Positions 46,445-58,189 of a stretch of 64,000 bases of DNA are shown here, in pieces (positions within the stretch are counted from its first letter, which is position 1; the number at the start of each line of letters is the position of its first letter). Origin of the DNA: Batrachochytrium dendrobatidis JAM81. Its lineage: Eukaryota > Chytridiomycota > Chytridiomycetes > Rhizophydiales. The notes below the pieces were generated by a model, which worked only from the letters and a program-made list of their open reading frames with translations, had not been told where the DNA came from and made no database searches. The stretch is taken from assembly GCF_000203795.2 (NCBI RefSeq), contig NW_006281104.1, forward strand, positions 992,976 to 1,056,975, in the 5' to 3' direction. The translations under genes and the position numbers were made by a program.

Positions 46445-49400
46445 TTATTCAACAACTTCGGCAAGAAGCAACGCAAAGGAAAAGGGAACAAATTGATAGC
46501 CCGATCCAGCGTAAAATTTGTTTTGGAATTCGACCCTAGTTATCCAACAAAGCATTAGTTTTCATCCGGTTGTGAATTCACAATTCAATGCTCTAAATCA
46601 TATACAAAACATACCAGTGCAGACGAAGTGCGTGCAAAAATGCAGACATGCCTTCCATAAGAAGCAAGATAAACACGGTCAGCATGAACCAAAATGCAAA
46701 CCCAATGACAATCATAATGGGATTGGCCATGTTAAGAGTAGGCACAAAAACCATGGACCACAGCACTGCTGACAGCTGGGCGTGAGCAAGCGACAAAGCC
46801 CAGAGACGAAGGTATGAGGCAGTGTTGGAAATACCACTGAGTGTAAATTCGATTGTATGAATGATCTGGTGAATCATGACATCAGAGAAATCAAAGCGCT
46901 GTATAATCCAGTTGCAATAAAAAAGATGCATCAGAGATCAAGTCAAATGGCAAGGATTCATGCAATGTCTTTTAAAGATAAACATTTTACAGATTCAACT
47001 TACACCACCGTGTCCATGATCGTCCTGCTCGTCTTCTTCCGGACTGTGCACAACAGCAGTGCCAGATGAATCGCCAGCACCGTGGTTAGCATCGGCGTCT
47101 ATTTGAACAAAGTCGGTGTCAGAGTGGGGCTCGTTATAACCCGAACCAACAGTGGATCGAGCTTCCCTGTACAAATAAAGCGGCTTTGCTAGCAGCATCC
47201 AAGGTACCGTGACAAATGCAATTAAAAGAAGAACCACTTGCACGACGCCCTGTCCATAGAACAAGGGCATAGCAACTGTACCAGGAGACAAGAACATATA
47301 AATGAGAGTGTTGAGAAGACCAGGAGCCTCGGACGTGTTTGGATAAGGAGTCAACCACTTGAAAACAATCATAAACACAAGATACCCAAAAATACTCAAA
47401 AAGAACAGAATTTGTGGAAGAAACTCTGTGTAGATGCTCATTTGACGCTTGAAATGAATATGATTATAGACCTGCAGACTAATACCGAAACTCATCTAAA
47501 GTTCCATAAGCCAAAGATTCAAGTTAGTACTCGAGATTCTGAAAATTGAAAGGATTTGTCTTGAAACATTAAATGCAGTGTAACGTACATGAATAACACC
47601 CAAAATGATGGCCATTTTCATCTTGTACGAGTTGGAAAAAACCAAAGAGTTTTCAGCACCGTGCCATGCAGGATCGATGCCAAAACCATAAGTTGAATGA
47701 GATTCACCAATCCATCGACCAGTAGAGTTTTGATAGTTGAAATGATAGCGTGATGTAAAGAGAGTCATGCCCTGTGAGAAAATATCATTGTAGACTAGGC
47801 CAGTAAAGATTGAAAAAAGACCCATGAGCAGAATGATATAACGACCTCCAAAGAACATGTCCCAAATCTAATATGATACAACCCAGTCAGTTTCAAAAAA
47901 GCAGAAAAGCAACCCGATCCAAACAGTGTACTCTACCTCGCCCCACTTTTTCTTTGCAAGAGTTTTTTCGTCGGCACACATCCAGATTGCAAAGGCAGAT
48001 ACCAAGATGCCATGGCCAAGATCACCAAACATGACGGCAAACAAAAAGGGAAACGTCACACATGTAAAGAGACCAGGATTGACTTCTCCGTACTGTGCAA
48101 CACCATATGCATCCACAATATCCTGGAATGCCTGTGTGAACCTGTTGGTCTTTTGGAATGTGGGAGGCTTTCGCTGTGTTTGAATTTCATTCATAATGGG
48201 AGGAATAGTTGACCCAGTGCGCTCCTAAATGAATCCATCAAACAGAAAATCAGTCACCAAGACTAGATTGTAGCATTGCAGATTACATACCGTAACAACG
48301 CGAAGAGCATGCTGTATAACCCCAAGCGCATTGGTAGGACACCATCCCTCGGCAATGAGAGCCTTACGATTGACATCGTAGTTGAACATATTCATAGAAT
48401 GGTAGATCGACATTTCCTTCTTTACAACAACAGACCATTGGTCAAGTGAGGTAGCAACACGGCTTAGTTCGGCGTGGCGAGCGGCTTTGGTGTTGTCAAG
48501 GACATGCTTTAAATCTTCAATACGAGAAATGACCTCGAGCGCATTCTCACGTCGCTTTTCAGGGTGTTCGTCGACAGGATAAATTGTGGCTCCCATACTC
48601 TCGCAAATCTTTCGAATTTTGTTAATCAACTCTTTTCCATGAGCGAAAATGATAAACACATTCTTGTGAACCTCTTCGTCAGTAACAGGATCCGTAATAA
48701 GCTCATTGATCTCTGCATGGTTTAAAAATAAGTTTCCACGAAGTGCACGGAAGAGAATACGCTCAAAAGTAGTCATTTTGGAACGTGGAATCACACCAGC
48801 AACAAATCTAAATATCAGTGGAGTGGCAAAAACAAATGCATTAAAAACACACACATGCAACAATGGAGTCGATAAATAAGCCAATGAATAGCCTCATACC
48901 CAAGTGAGATGGCACGATGGCGATCATTGACATCAATTGATTCACGCTCAGCACTGGCAAGCAAACTGGCTTCTTCTTGATAGTTGGCGCCAGTGATGAT
49001 ATCTGTCCGACTCTCTGCCTAAATCATACGAGTCAGTCTACAAGTCACTGTACACAATATCTGACAGCATGGTATGATTTGAAAACTGTAGCCAATCTAC
49101 CTCTTGAAAAAAGACTGCAGTTTCACGAAGCACATGCCGAAGCTCGCTTAACTCGAAATAGCGCTTATTTAGAGTTTCATAAGAGGTGTTCATCTGTAGG
49201 ATTTTGGACTCGAGTTCAGTGAGTGTAGCCTCGAGATGATCGATTTCAACTTGAGAGCGCGAGTGAGCGTAGGGAGCAAGTGGATCAGAAGGTGTAACAA
49301 CGATTTCTGATTTTTCGGCTTGAGCAAAAAGAAAGCCTATATGATACGATTAGTAAATCAAGCTATATGTTTTATAATCAACAATGGGAAATCAGAGGTC

Positions 49401-50131
49401 GAGACCAATGATTGGAATACATACGAGTTTTTCGTTCCATTTCGTTGAATCGCTTAATCTCATTGACAAAAGTACGTTGGAAAGCATTGACTTTTGAATT
49501 CAACTAATACGAGACCAATCGAGGTTAGTGCAAAGCCATGCCCAAGCCAAGAATAGATCAAAAGACTTACATCATTGAATTGAAGCTGGCCGACTTCACC
49601 AAGTTCAGCAACAGTCTGTGGAGCAATTTCCAGAGGAATGTATAGCTAATGACAACAGAAACAAGTTAGAGGGGATAGTCCAACTTGCTAAACAAGAGTG
49701 ATAAACGGTCGAGTAGATTGAACCAGGGCAAAATCACAAATGCAATGCTGTGCAATGCAAGGGAGGCCCAACCAGGATTTATATTGCAAGTAGAACAAGA
49801 CTATAATGATAAAATGCATCAAGTTTACAAATGCATTGCAGAGATCAAGACTGACAACCTTTGAGACCACATCATAAAACACGTTGAATGGTCGCGAGGG
49901 TGACAAGAACTCAACACTCGGACCTAACGGTCTGTACAAGACAAAAGGAATTTAAAAGACTAAAAGAATCCACAAGCCAACAAGTGGTGAGACAACTCTA
50001 GATTGAGTTCATGTCACATTCAACTGCTAGTGACAACTAGTCTAAAATGACAATGAAGTTGTAGCTATAAGCAATACCTGAGTCAGTGACATCTTCTCTG
50101 AACGGAACAGAGATGATTCTTCCTGAGACAT
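46445..50131 (-). CDS. VPH1: V-type proton ATPase subunit a
   Basis: Eleven exons on the minus strand: 50078-50131, 49571-49645, 49425-49503, 49101-49336, 48900-49018, 48291-48807, 47937-48224, 47589-47867, 47004-47495, 46615-46898 and 46445-46535. They close to 837 residues, near the 840 of yeast Vph1. The cytosolic half starts [15 protein letters not shown], with [20 protein letters not shown] and coiled coil. The membrane half has [51 protein letters not shown] and the proton-path arginine in [18 protein letters not shown], then [20 protein letters not shown] at the end. Subunit a forms the proton half-channels against the c-ring. Vacuolar versus Golgi isoform cannot be told. No key residue is missing. 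Intron 1 is 432 nt. Confidence 0.96.
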
Positions 50132-50574
50132 GGCTACAAAGTCTGGAGTGAAATGGTCTGTAGCAAGGGTTATAGTAACAAGTTCAATGTCGGAGGATAG
50201 AACGGTGTATTCAGGCCTTAGTAAGTTCCTCAAAGTCGCAAGTCTTTGTCTGATTCTCGACAAACCAGCAAGCACCTCAATGTCCTATAAGAATGGAATT
50301 GGAGTAAGTTGCTATTCGTCTTGTCTCACAGCTGTTTAAATCTCAAAAATCACTCCAAGGGCGTATTCACGTAAAATGAAACTTGAAGCATTTTGCGAGT
50401 GTTGCGCTTTGGATTGTCTCAAGATCTCGCATGGCTTGACATTCAAGTTTTTACTCAACTGTCAATACTAAAATCATGTCTTGAAAGTCTCGCTTTTATT
50501 TAAATTGTTTAGATTCTGTACAACTCTTCATTATTCAATCGCATAAATTCAAACTTATTGTAAAAATTAAGATT
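50132..50574. other. Intergenic spacer with element left end
   Basis: Between the ARM-DUF4246 gene's 3' end and the V-ATPase a 5' end. Contains a left terminal repeat of the dispersed element near 50357; otherwise no gene. Confidence 0.6.
50357..50470 (+). repeat. MITE-like element, left-end fragment
   Basis: GGGCGTATTCACGTAAAATG followed by AAACTTGAAGCATTTTGCGA matches the left terminal repeat and first internal bases of the family. No right end. Confidence 0.6.
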
Positions 50575-53500
50575 TTACACTTGTTCATATCTGTATTCGT
50601 TGTATGCTTTTATGATTTGAATTCGGTCACTTGTCAATTCATCTCGATAGTGTTTGGCTTCAGTTGGTGATTGAACACCTTGAATATACTGCGTGGCATC
50701 ATTCCACAGTTCAGGCGGTATGGGTGTCTTGTCAAGACTCGAGTTGTACCATTGTGATTGTTGTGGAGCCACATGCGCAGTCGAAACAATCCGACAGGTT
50801 GGATTCACTACAAAAAATGTCAGAATCTTGCAGTGTCCTGGTTGAGTTGGATCTGCAAGTTCAAATGATTGTTCTTTGTGTTGGTATCGATTGGGATAAA
50901 CTACACATCGACCATTTGGTACTTCAAGCGATCCTATATACTGACTCTGTGGTGATTCTTGATCAATGTCATACACATCTTTCCAATACATATCAGATGC
51001 TCTTTGATAATAAAAATCAACAGCCGCGCGGTAATCGAGTTTGGGTGTGGTGATATTTTCCACGTCGTAGTAATACAGTCCAATTGCAGCAATCGATTCG
51101 TTAATTGGACCTTCAATGTGCCAGTTTCCCTTGTCGTATTTAGGTTTGGATGGTGTCAGTTGAATGTTGGTGAGTTTGACAATGACTTGTAGATTACGAC
51201 CACGCAGTGACACTGGCTTTGCTGATTCATATTTGGGTTCAAAGTGTTCCGGAAGTGTTGGTACATACACGGGACGAATGACTTGAGTGTCTGATTCCAT
51301 ACCACCATAGTCTGAATGCCTTGATGGTTCATATCCCTTTGTGCAATTGCGAATATCAATATACTTGAACATTGGATCCATCGTCCTGAACAGACTTTCA
51401 AACATTGGGACAAAATATTTGAATATTTTGGCAATGCATTTGTACATGTCTCGATGCCATATCGGATTCAGATTGTTGATGTATGAGTTGATGGTCACAC
51501 TGCCATCCTGTTCGACACGGAATTCACTCGGAAGACATTGGAACCTGCATGATATAAACTCGGGATTGCCTTCAATCATAGACACATCTGAAACAAGTCG
51601 AGTCGATAACAATATATCGCATGGTACCATTGTGGTGTATTCGAGTCGTATACTCAGTGGTGCAATCATCGTTTGTCCATATACAACACTGTACATTGAT
51701 GCATCAATCAGATTGTGCACCATTTGACCAGTGTTGTGATTTGATCCATGTTCAATATCCGATACATTTGTCATCAATCGCGTGTATACATTGTCAGGTA
51801 TGCCATTGTCCAGTATATACGTCAGTTCAACAGGTCCTGGGACAATTGTGCCCAATCCATCACTGCCATTACAAACAAGCTGCTTGACAAAAACCCCAAG
51901 TTGTTCCAATGCAAGATTAAATGTTGATGGTGATATATTCCGATCGAGTGAGTCTGTCCTCCATTGCTCCACAATATGCTGGTTTGTGATATCGATCCAC
52001 CACATGGGTTTGCAAAGTATAGATTGCATATACTGGATATACTGCATCTCGACAAGTGTGCGTACCTCTCCATGTGCATATCCGGCCATTCCAGACCTCG
52101 TATCAATTTCGGCATTGTCCGTGTATGGTCGAATACTTGAACTAGCAGTGTAAGCCCGATGCTGGAAACACGTTTCAATGATCTGGCCGACAACCCTTCT
52201 GTTTCTGTAGTCGGTATTGTTCGATTTTACAATAGCCGTTAGATTTTCAAACATCTCGCCTTGTTCCAACTCGGTACGTATTGAACTGTCTGGATGATTG
52301 TCGGCAAAATCAACAAGTGTTTTGAGTAGTTTTACAATACTAGTGTCACCACTATCATAGTCATACAAATCTACATCTCTACGTGAAAGAATAGCGTTGA
52401 GTTGCTTCACAATTCCATAATCTTGAAACACCTTGATCATCTCGTCCTTGCTTGTAGATTTCTGAATCATGTCGTTGACATAATCAAACAGGTACAAAGG
52501 GTCACCCATATAAGGATTACACGTTGATATCGTCAATTGCTCAAAAATTGGCGATCGTACAAGTGATACAGGAAAGTCACGCATTTTGGATGCAACTGAT
52601 CCTGCAATCGCGATTATACGTGTTTTTAGTTCAAAGTTGTCGTTGTATCTGATACACAAGTCGCTAAGCGTTTGAATCAAATTCAGCCTAATCAACTCGG
52701 CTGAAATCACTTCACAATCTGCGCGGTTGCAAAAAATCTGAATAGCACCGGTACTTTCATAAATCACTGCTTGATCGACCCTCCTGTATTCATGTCATGT
52801 CAATCCAACCATGTCAAATCTACTAATTGTGATGACTGGACACACATTCATGTATAACACCACATACCTGAGAATATTGACTAGTGCTGAAATGATACCA
52901 CACTCCACTGCTTTTACTCGGTCATGACGATGAATATTACAATACATGGTTTGGAAATTTCTAATAAAACCAACAGCAACTGAACTATCAGATGATTCCA
53001 GTCGTGAAACGAGTCTTGATACCACGATGCCAAACTAATGATATTGTTCAATGTCAAGTATACAATCAGATCAACATGACATGACACTGTCCAAACTGAT
53101 CCAATATTGTATCATTGCAAACATACATTTTCATCGTCAATATCATGACAAACTTGCAAGAACAGGTCAATTGCCAATCTGAGCACTTCTTGATCAGACT
53201 CGTGAACAATAATCTCAACCATTGGCTTGATGTCAAATTGATCCTCTTGACTCCAGCGTTTATATTTGTATACCTCTGTACATGCTTTTATCGCCTATAT
53301 GCATATTGACACCAGATGAGTTGAATGTCAATCATTTGATCAATATTAATCATGACTTGCCATTATTTTGACTTGACGGTTTGATGATTGCATGAGTTGT
53401 GCAAGTTGGCTGTTTAATCGATGTGATACTTTGAGCCGATCATCACTGTATACCATTCTCAAAAACACTGTAGTAAATTCCATTACTTTGATCTACGCAA

Positions 53501-53865
53501 CACATGTTGATTAGTTTAGTCATGATCAACAATCCATTATTGTTACAATATATGAATACCTGTAAACTGGGTTGATTATACTCCAAATACTCGGCTGTGA
53601 TATCTTCCAGTCCAATACTCCATAAGTGTTGCACTACATCTGTAGATCCTGTCACTTCAAACCAACACAAAGTCAGCAATGGTTTGAATTCATCAATAAT
53701 ACAATGGCTATTAAACTTACTGTAGCCATGTTCTTTCAACTCCTGTAGCAATGGAAGCAGTCTGTCCCATATTTCATCAGCCTTGTATAGTTGATCATCC
53801 GTTGTTAACAGTTTCAGATCTTCCAGGCGTTGAATCAACTCTTTCATGTTATCATCCAACTTCAT
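50575..53865 (-). CDS. Armadillo-like region fused to a DUF4246 domain
   Basis: Five exons on the minus strand: 53560-53865, 53361-53492, 53127-53294, 52868-53034 and 50575-52783, giving 993 residues in phase. The first 430 or so residues are helical repeats of ARM/HEAT character (for example EEVLR-type helices in VLRLAIDLFLQVCHDI and VRSPIFEQLTI). The C-terminal 550 residues match DUF4246 (PF14033), a mostly fungal family: QCLPSEFRVEQDGSVTINSY, INNLNPIWHRDMY, LQVIVKLTNIQLTPSKPKY, WHIEGPINESIAAIGLYYYD and RIVSTAHVAPQQSQW. The H-x-E and later H residues could be a metal site like those of 2OG oxygenases; this is inference. The intron after exon 2 has a GC donor (ATG|GCAAGT). No biochemical function is assigned to the family. 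Confidence 0.85.
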
Positions 53866-54499
53866 GTTTGATAAAATTAGTCAAGTTGAATTTTGATTTG
53901 ACAATTTCATTCATGCGAATGTTCAACAATTTCCAACAATTGTTTATGTTTGGATTGTTGTAAAACACACAAACGAGTTGTTCCATTTTAGTATTGTTTT
54001 GATCAGTTTTTTGTAACAAAATTGGATTGTTATCAAACATGCATTTAGAAATACTGTAAATTAATATTCTGAATGTGATCGTTGTAGATTTGGTTTAATA
54101 AACAAACTAGTTTACTACAATACATGGTAATGGATTACTAAACATCATCATAAATCAGATGGACTGGACTGGAATGAGATGAGATCAATGACAATCGCAT
54201 TACAAACAGTGTGTTGTGATTAAACCATCGAGTATTTCCAAATACAAACTTGAATAAAAAGTCTTGCCACAAGACTGATCAACTGTATTACTGTTTACAC
54301 TGTGGTATTATTGATGTATTGGAATATTTGGTGGTCAGATACACAATGATAATGGTAGTACAACTCATGGCAGTTGTACAAACCAAATATGATTAAAGCC
54401 AATAATAATGTCAAACAAGATTGGATAATGAATTAGCGTGTAAACCATCAACATTGACCAAGATTGATTGAAATGGTGAGATTGGGTTGGATGATGATG

Positions 54500-54748
54500 A
54501 ACACAACAAATGAGTCTATAGAGTTGTATTGACAACATTGACAGTCAAACACAATACATGAATGTGGGTTCAAACTTGGTGATCGTACAATGTATGATTA
54601 CTAAGAGTGCACAAAGTGTAGATTCAACATTATAGTTTGACTGTGTGTCATATGATGGTTGTTGTATATCAAACAAGTAATGCAGTCAATGTGTACTAGT
54701 CACTGCACAATGAATATCAAAGTGATCCATTTTACATGAATACGGTTG
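54500..54748 (-). repeat. MITE-like element, truncated, in left duplication arm
   Basis: Reads on the minus strand: the terminal repeat TACAACCGTATTCATGTAAA starts at 54750, including the TA flank. Internal landmarks CATCATATGACACACAGTC and TGTACGATCACCAAGTTTGA follow. Homology with the full copy at 57219-57584 stops near 54500. Confidence 0.75.
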
Positions 54749-54972
54749 TAAAGCAAAGCGTTTGCGGTTAAACAACACACTCAAAGGGTGCTTTTCAAAA
54801 TACCTGATAAAAGGGTCGTAAAAGCATAATTTAATCGACACGATCATCAAATTGATCAATATGATATTATGATTAGGGAGTAACATACTATCTAATTTTA
54901 TAATAAACCACTACAAGCAATCGAATAACCCCGTGTCGTTGGTTAACCTAAAAGGGTTGGTTTGCTAAAGCA

Positions 54973-54980
54973 TATAAATA
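54973..54980 (+). promoter_or_regulatory. TATA box of secreted-protein gene A
   Basis: TATAAATA lies 86 bases before the ATG at 55066, in a stretch shared with the inverted copy and similar to the box upstream of the third secreted gene. Confidence 0.6.
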
Positions 54981-55065
54981 CAATCGAGTATGTTCAGTCT
55001 TTTAATCGACACCAGTCTCGACACTCTACTTTTGTATTAATAGTTTAAACTCGTTGACCAATCTG

Positions 55066-55821
55066 ATGAAATTGGTTGATATTTTATTCGTACTGACTGC
55101 GGCAGCAACTGCCAATGCAATACTGGTACCGGCTGATAACGATGGTTTACCTCACGCATCAAGCACTTCCAGTCAAGTGTCTGGCCCAACTAATGAACCC
55201 GATCCAGAGATTCCCGAAGAAGACTGGCAAGAAATAATGGATATAATTAATTCAAGCATTGTCAGTCAAGATTGGCAAGACCCAATTGATGAGCCCAGTT
55301 CAAGTATTTCAAGCCAAAACCAGCAACAACCAATGGACCAACCCATTCCAAACACTTCTGATGAATATTGGAGGTTTCTAATGAACGAGATCAGTTTAAG
55401 CACTTCCAATCAAGACCAACAGCCAATTGATCAGCCCAATCAAAGTACTTCCAGACAAGGCCAACAGCCAATGAGCGAGAACGAATCTACCAATACTGTT
55501 CCAAATCAAGTGGCTAGATTATGTGAAAGGTATCAGAAAACCTTTAGTCGTATAAACCAAAGGCTTAAATTGTCTAAAGAAATACGAAACAAAAAACTCA
55601 AAGAATGTCGTGAATATGCAATCCTCAGACTCAGGCATAGGATAGCGTTAGCAAGCGGAGAAGATATATCTGAATCAAAGTATGACCCAGAAGTTGAAGT
55701 CCGATTGAAACAAGAGCGTAAAAGTGCAGTTAGGAGGGTATCCATTATCAGACAACAATTGAAAAGATTTATGAAAAAGCATGGTTTGAAATTTGAAGAA
55801 CCAGAATCAGATTCGGATTGA
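55066..55821 (+). CDS. Secreted Gln/Ser/Pro-rich protein with helical C-terminus (copy A)
   Basis: Intronless, 251 residues from the ATG at 55066 (the frame is also open to a TTG 12 bases upstream). A signal peptide (MKLVDILFVLTAAATANA) is followed by about 120 residues with imperfect repeats of a Ser-Gln-Asp-Gln-Gln-Pro-Ile-Asp-Gln-Pro type, then a charged helical domain (RYQKTFSRINQRLKLSKEIR ... IRQQLKRFMKKHGLKFEE). Secreted proteins with this layout are expanded in Batrachochytrium; their function is unknown, and host interaction or wall association are guesses. No catalytic motif or cysteine framework is visible. An inverted near-copy lies at 56154-56896. The two arms share promoter and 3' flank, so duplication was recent. 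Confidence 0.8.
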   Translation: MKLVDILFVLTAAATANAILVPADNDGLPHASSTSSQVSGPTNEPDPEIPEEDWQEIMDIINSSIVSQDWQDPIDEPSSSISSQNQQQPMDQPIPNTSDEYWRFLMNEISLSTSNQDQQPIDQPNQSTSRQGQQPMSENESTNTVPNQVARLCERYQKTFSRINQRLKLSKEIRNKKLKECREYAILRLRHRIALASGEDISESKYDPEVEVRLKQERKSAVRRVSIIRQQLKRFMKKHGLKFEEPESDSD

Positions 55822-56153
55822 TGATGTGTTGATGAATTTGATTTTGAATAAATTTAAACTTTCTGATATGTTGGTGTTTATCGAGTATTGTGAATGAGCC
55901 AATAACCGTATTATTGATTGCATACTGTATGTTTGGTATTACATCAACAGTTACTGGATTGTTGATTGATATATTGACACGGTTTGTTCCATATACATCG
56001 ATGACCTGATAACAATCAGTGTTGATTGTAACTATCAGTCAAACTTGCAATCACTTGTCAGTTGCATGGTTGTTGATCCATTTACAATACTCGACAAATA
56101 CCAACACATCAGAAAGTTTAAATTTATTCAAAATCAAATTCATCGACAAACTA
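55822..56153. other. Centre of the inverted duplication
   Basis: The outer parts are the shared 3' flanks of genes A and B. The middle, about 55910-56060, is unique spacer. No gene seen. Confidence 0.7.
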
Positions 56154-56896
56154 TCAATCCAACTTCAGCTCTTCAAATTTCAAACCATGCCTTTTCATAA
56201 ACCTTTTCAAATCTTGTTTGATAGTGACTACCCTTCTAATTGCCTGTTCATACTCGTATTTCAATTTAACTTCATCTTCTGGGCTATATTTTGATCCAGA
56301 TATATCTTTGCCCATTACTAACGCTAACTCATGTTCGAATCTAAGGGCTGAACATTCACGATATTCTTGCTGTTTTTTCTTTCGTATTTCTTTAGACTCT
56401 ACAAGTTTTTGGTTTATACGATGAAAGGTTTTTTGATATCTTTCTTTTAATCCAGCCACTTGATTTAGAACAGTATTGCTTGACTTGCCTTTGCTCACTG
56501 ATTGTTGCTGACTTTGTTTGGGAGTGCTCGGACCAGCTACATCCACTGGTTGTTGGTCTTGGTCGAAAGTGATTAAATCAATTACATCAATTGGCCGTTT
56601 TTGACCTCGTTTAGAAGTACTTGAACCAGCTGCAATCACAGTCGGTCGATGGGTTTGACTAGGAATATTTGAATTGGGTTGATCCATTGGCCGTTGTCGG
56701 ATTCGGCCGGGAAGGCTTAAATCCATTGGTTCTTCCTGGTATTCATTGGAAGTGCCTGGATCGGGTTTATCGGTTGGGCCGGACACTTGACTGGAAGTGC
56801 TTGATGCGTGAGGTAAACCATCGTTATCAGCCGGTACCAGTATTGCATTAACGGTTGCTGCCGCATCAGTAAGAATAAAATATCAACCAATTTCAT
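56154..56896 (-). pseudogene. Secreted-protein copy B, frameshifted in signal peptide
   Basis: Inverted paralogue of copy A. The ATG at 56896 opens the same signal sequence (MKLVDILFLL), but one C present in copy A is missing at about 56864-56867, so the frame shifts and meets a stop after about 60 codons. The rest of the frame (56154 to beyond 56786) is intact and encodes the repeat region and the helical tail ending HGLKFEELKLD. With normal initiation no secreted product would form. A sequencing error, a non-ATG downstream start, or an unseen splice are the alternatives. The helical domain has accumulated substitutions relative to A (for example ENDISESKY-type changes to DISGSKYSPEDEV) without stops, hinting at past selection or very recent loss. 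Confidence 0.7.
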
Positions 56897-56981
56897 CAGA
56901 TTGGTCAATGGGTTTAAACTATTAATACAAAAGTAGAGTGTCGAGACTGGTGTCGATTATAGGAATGAAGGCACTCGATTG

Positions 56982-56989
56982 TATTTATA
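56982..56989 (-). promoter_or_regulatory. TATA box of secreted-protein copy B
   Basis: TATAAATA on the minus strand, 86 bases before the ATG at 56896, in the same position as the box of copy A. Confidence 0.55.
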
Positions 56990-57218
56990 TGCTTTAGCAA
57001 ACCAACCCTAACCCTTTTAGGTTAACCAATATACAGGGTTATTTGATTGCCTGTAGTGGTTTATTATCAAACTAGATAGTATGTTACTCCCTATCCATAA
57101 TATCATATTGATCAATTTGATGATCATGTAAATTTGATTATGCTTTTACGACCCTTTTATCAGGTATATTGAAAAGCACCCTTTGAGTGTGTTGTTTAAC
57201 CGCAAACGCTTTGCTTCA

Positions 57219-57584
57219 CAACCGTATTCATGTAAAATGAATCACTTTGATATTCATTGTGCAGTGACTAGTACACATTGACTGCATTACTTGTTTGATA
57301 TACAACAACCATCATATGACACACAATCAGATTATAATGTTGAATCTACACTTTGTGCACTCTTAGTAATCATACATTATACGATCACCAAGTTTGAACC
57401 CACATTCATGTATTGTGTTTGACTGTCGATGCTGTCAATACAACTCTGTACACATGTGTTGTATTCTGAATCACGAATACGATTGCGATCTAGTTCAACA
57501 ACAATCATGACACATGCCAGTAATGCAACTGTTTATCACACATCAACACTGTTATTTGGTGGTCCATTTACATGGATACAACTG
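57219..57584 (+). repeat. MITE-like element, both ends present, right duplication arm
   Basis: Left end CAACCGTATTCATGTAAAAT, right end CCATTTACATGGATACAACT then G. Internal landmarks CATCATATGACACACAATC, TATACGATCACCAAGTTTGA and TGCGATCTAGTTCAACAACA are in family order. 366 bp. Confidence 0.8.
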
Positions 57585-58189
57585 CAAGTTGTTGTTATAT
57601 CACGTATTCTGAGCATGGTTTTGATATTACGCATCCAGTTCCATCACATTGTTGCTGACCCATCATTGTAATGCTGTATGTCCCCATAACCATACACATG
57701 GACATGATCGTGTGGTTTCACGTATAATATTACAACCACGCATGTCGTTGGTTGAATCATCACTACTACACTACAATACACTACATGTATGTTGGCATGT
57801 GTTGTACCAATTTGATTGCATTGCTACAATGTGGCATGCGTCGACCTGTTTGAATCACAGTTGTGCAACATATTGGTATTGACCACATGTGATACTGGTC
57901 ACCAACAAAGTGATCAGTAATATACAATTGACCATTCAATCAAACTAGCAATGTTTCCATATTAAACATGCTCCAGCAAAATATAACCCAGAGCTGCAAC
58001 CCATAAATACTGCAGACTGATTACTGACTGACCGTTTGAATGACAAAACTATACAAAGTGAAGCGAATCACTCAAGACAGTAAGCCTCTTGAACATTACA
58101 ACTGATTCCACATTTATCGTGTTGTTGATGAACACAATGTAACATAAAATGCGTACTCCTGGCATAAAATAAAACACGAGTGATTTTGG

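Larger units (their letters stand above)
53866..55065. other. Intergenic: left flank and left arm start of inverted duplication
   Basis: 53866-54500 is unique AT-rich sequence with no gene. From about 54500 the sequence is repeated in inverted orientation at 57466-56897: an element fragment followed by the promoter of the secreted-protein gene. Confidence 0.7.
54500..55907 (+). repeat. Left arm of inverted duplication
   Basis: Contains element fragment, promoter, secreted-protein gene and about 85 bases of 3' flank. The same series occurs in reverse at 56060-57466, with a central spacer of about 150 bases. Flanking non-coding sequence (for example TAAATTTAAACTTTCTGAT, promoter GCTAAAGCATATAAATACAA) is nearly identical between arms. 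Confidence 0.85.
56060..57466 (-). repeat. Right arm of inverted duplication
   Basis: Reverse-orientation counterpart of 54500-55907, with 3' flank, gene B, promoter and element. The divergence is mostly substitutions and in-frame length changes inside the repeat-rich coding part, plus one single-base deletion in the signal-peptide region of gene B. Confidence 0.85.
56897..58189. other. Intergenic: promoter B, element copy, unique spacer
   Basis: 56897-57218 is the promoter region shared with copy A. 57219-57584 is an element copy. 57585-58189 is unique and AT-rich with no supported gene. Confidence 0.6.
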
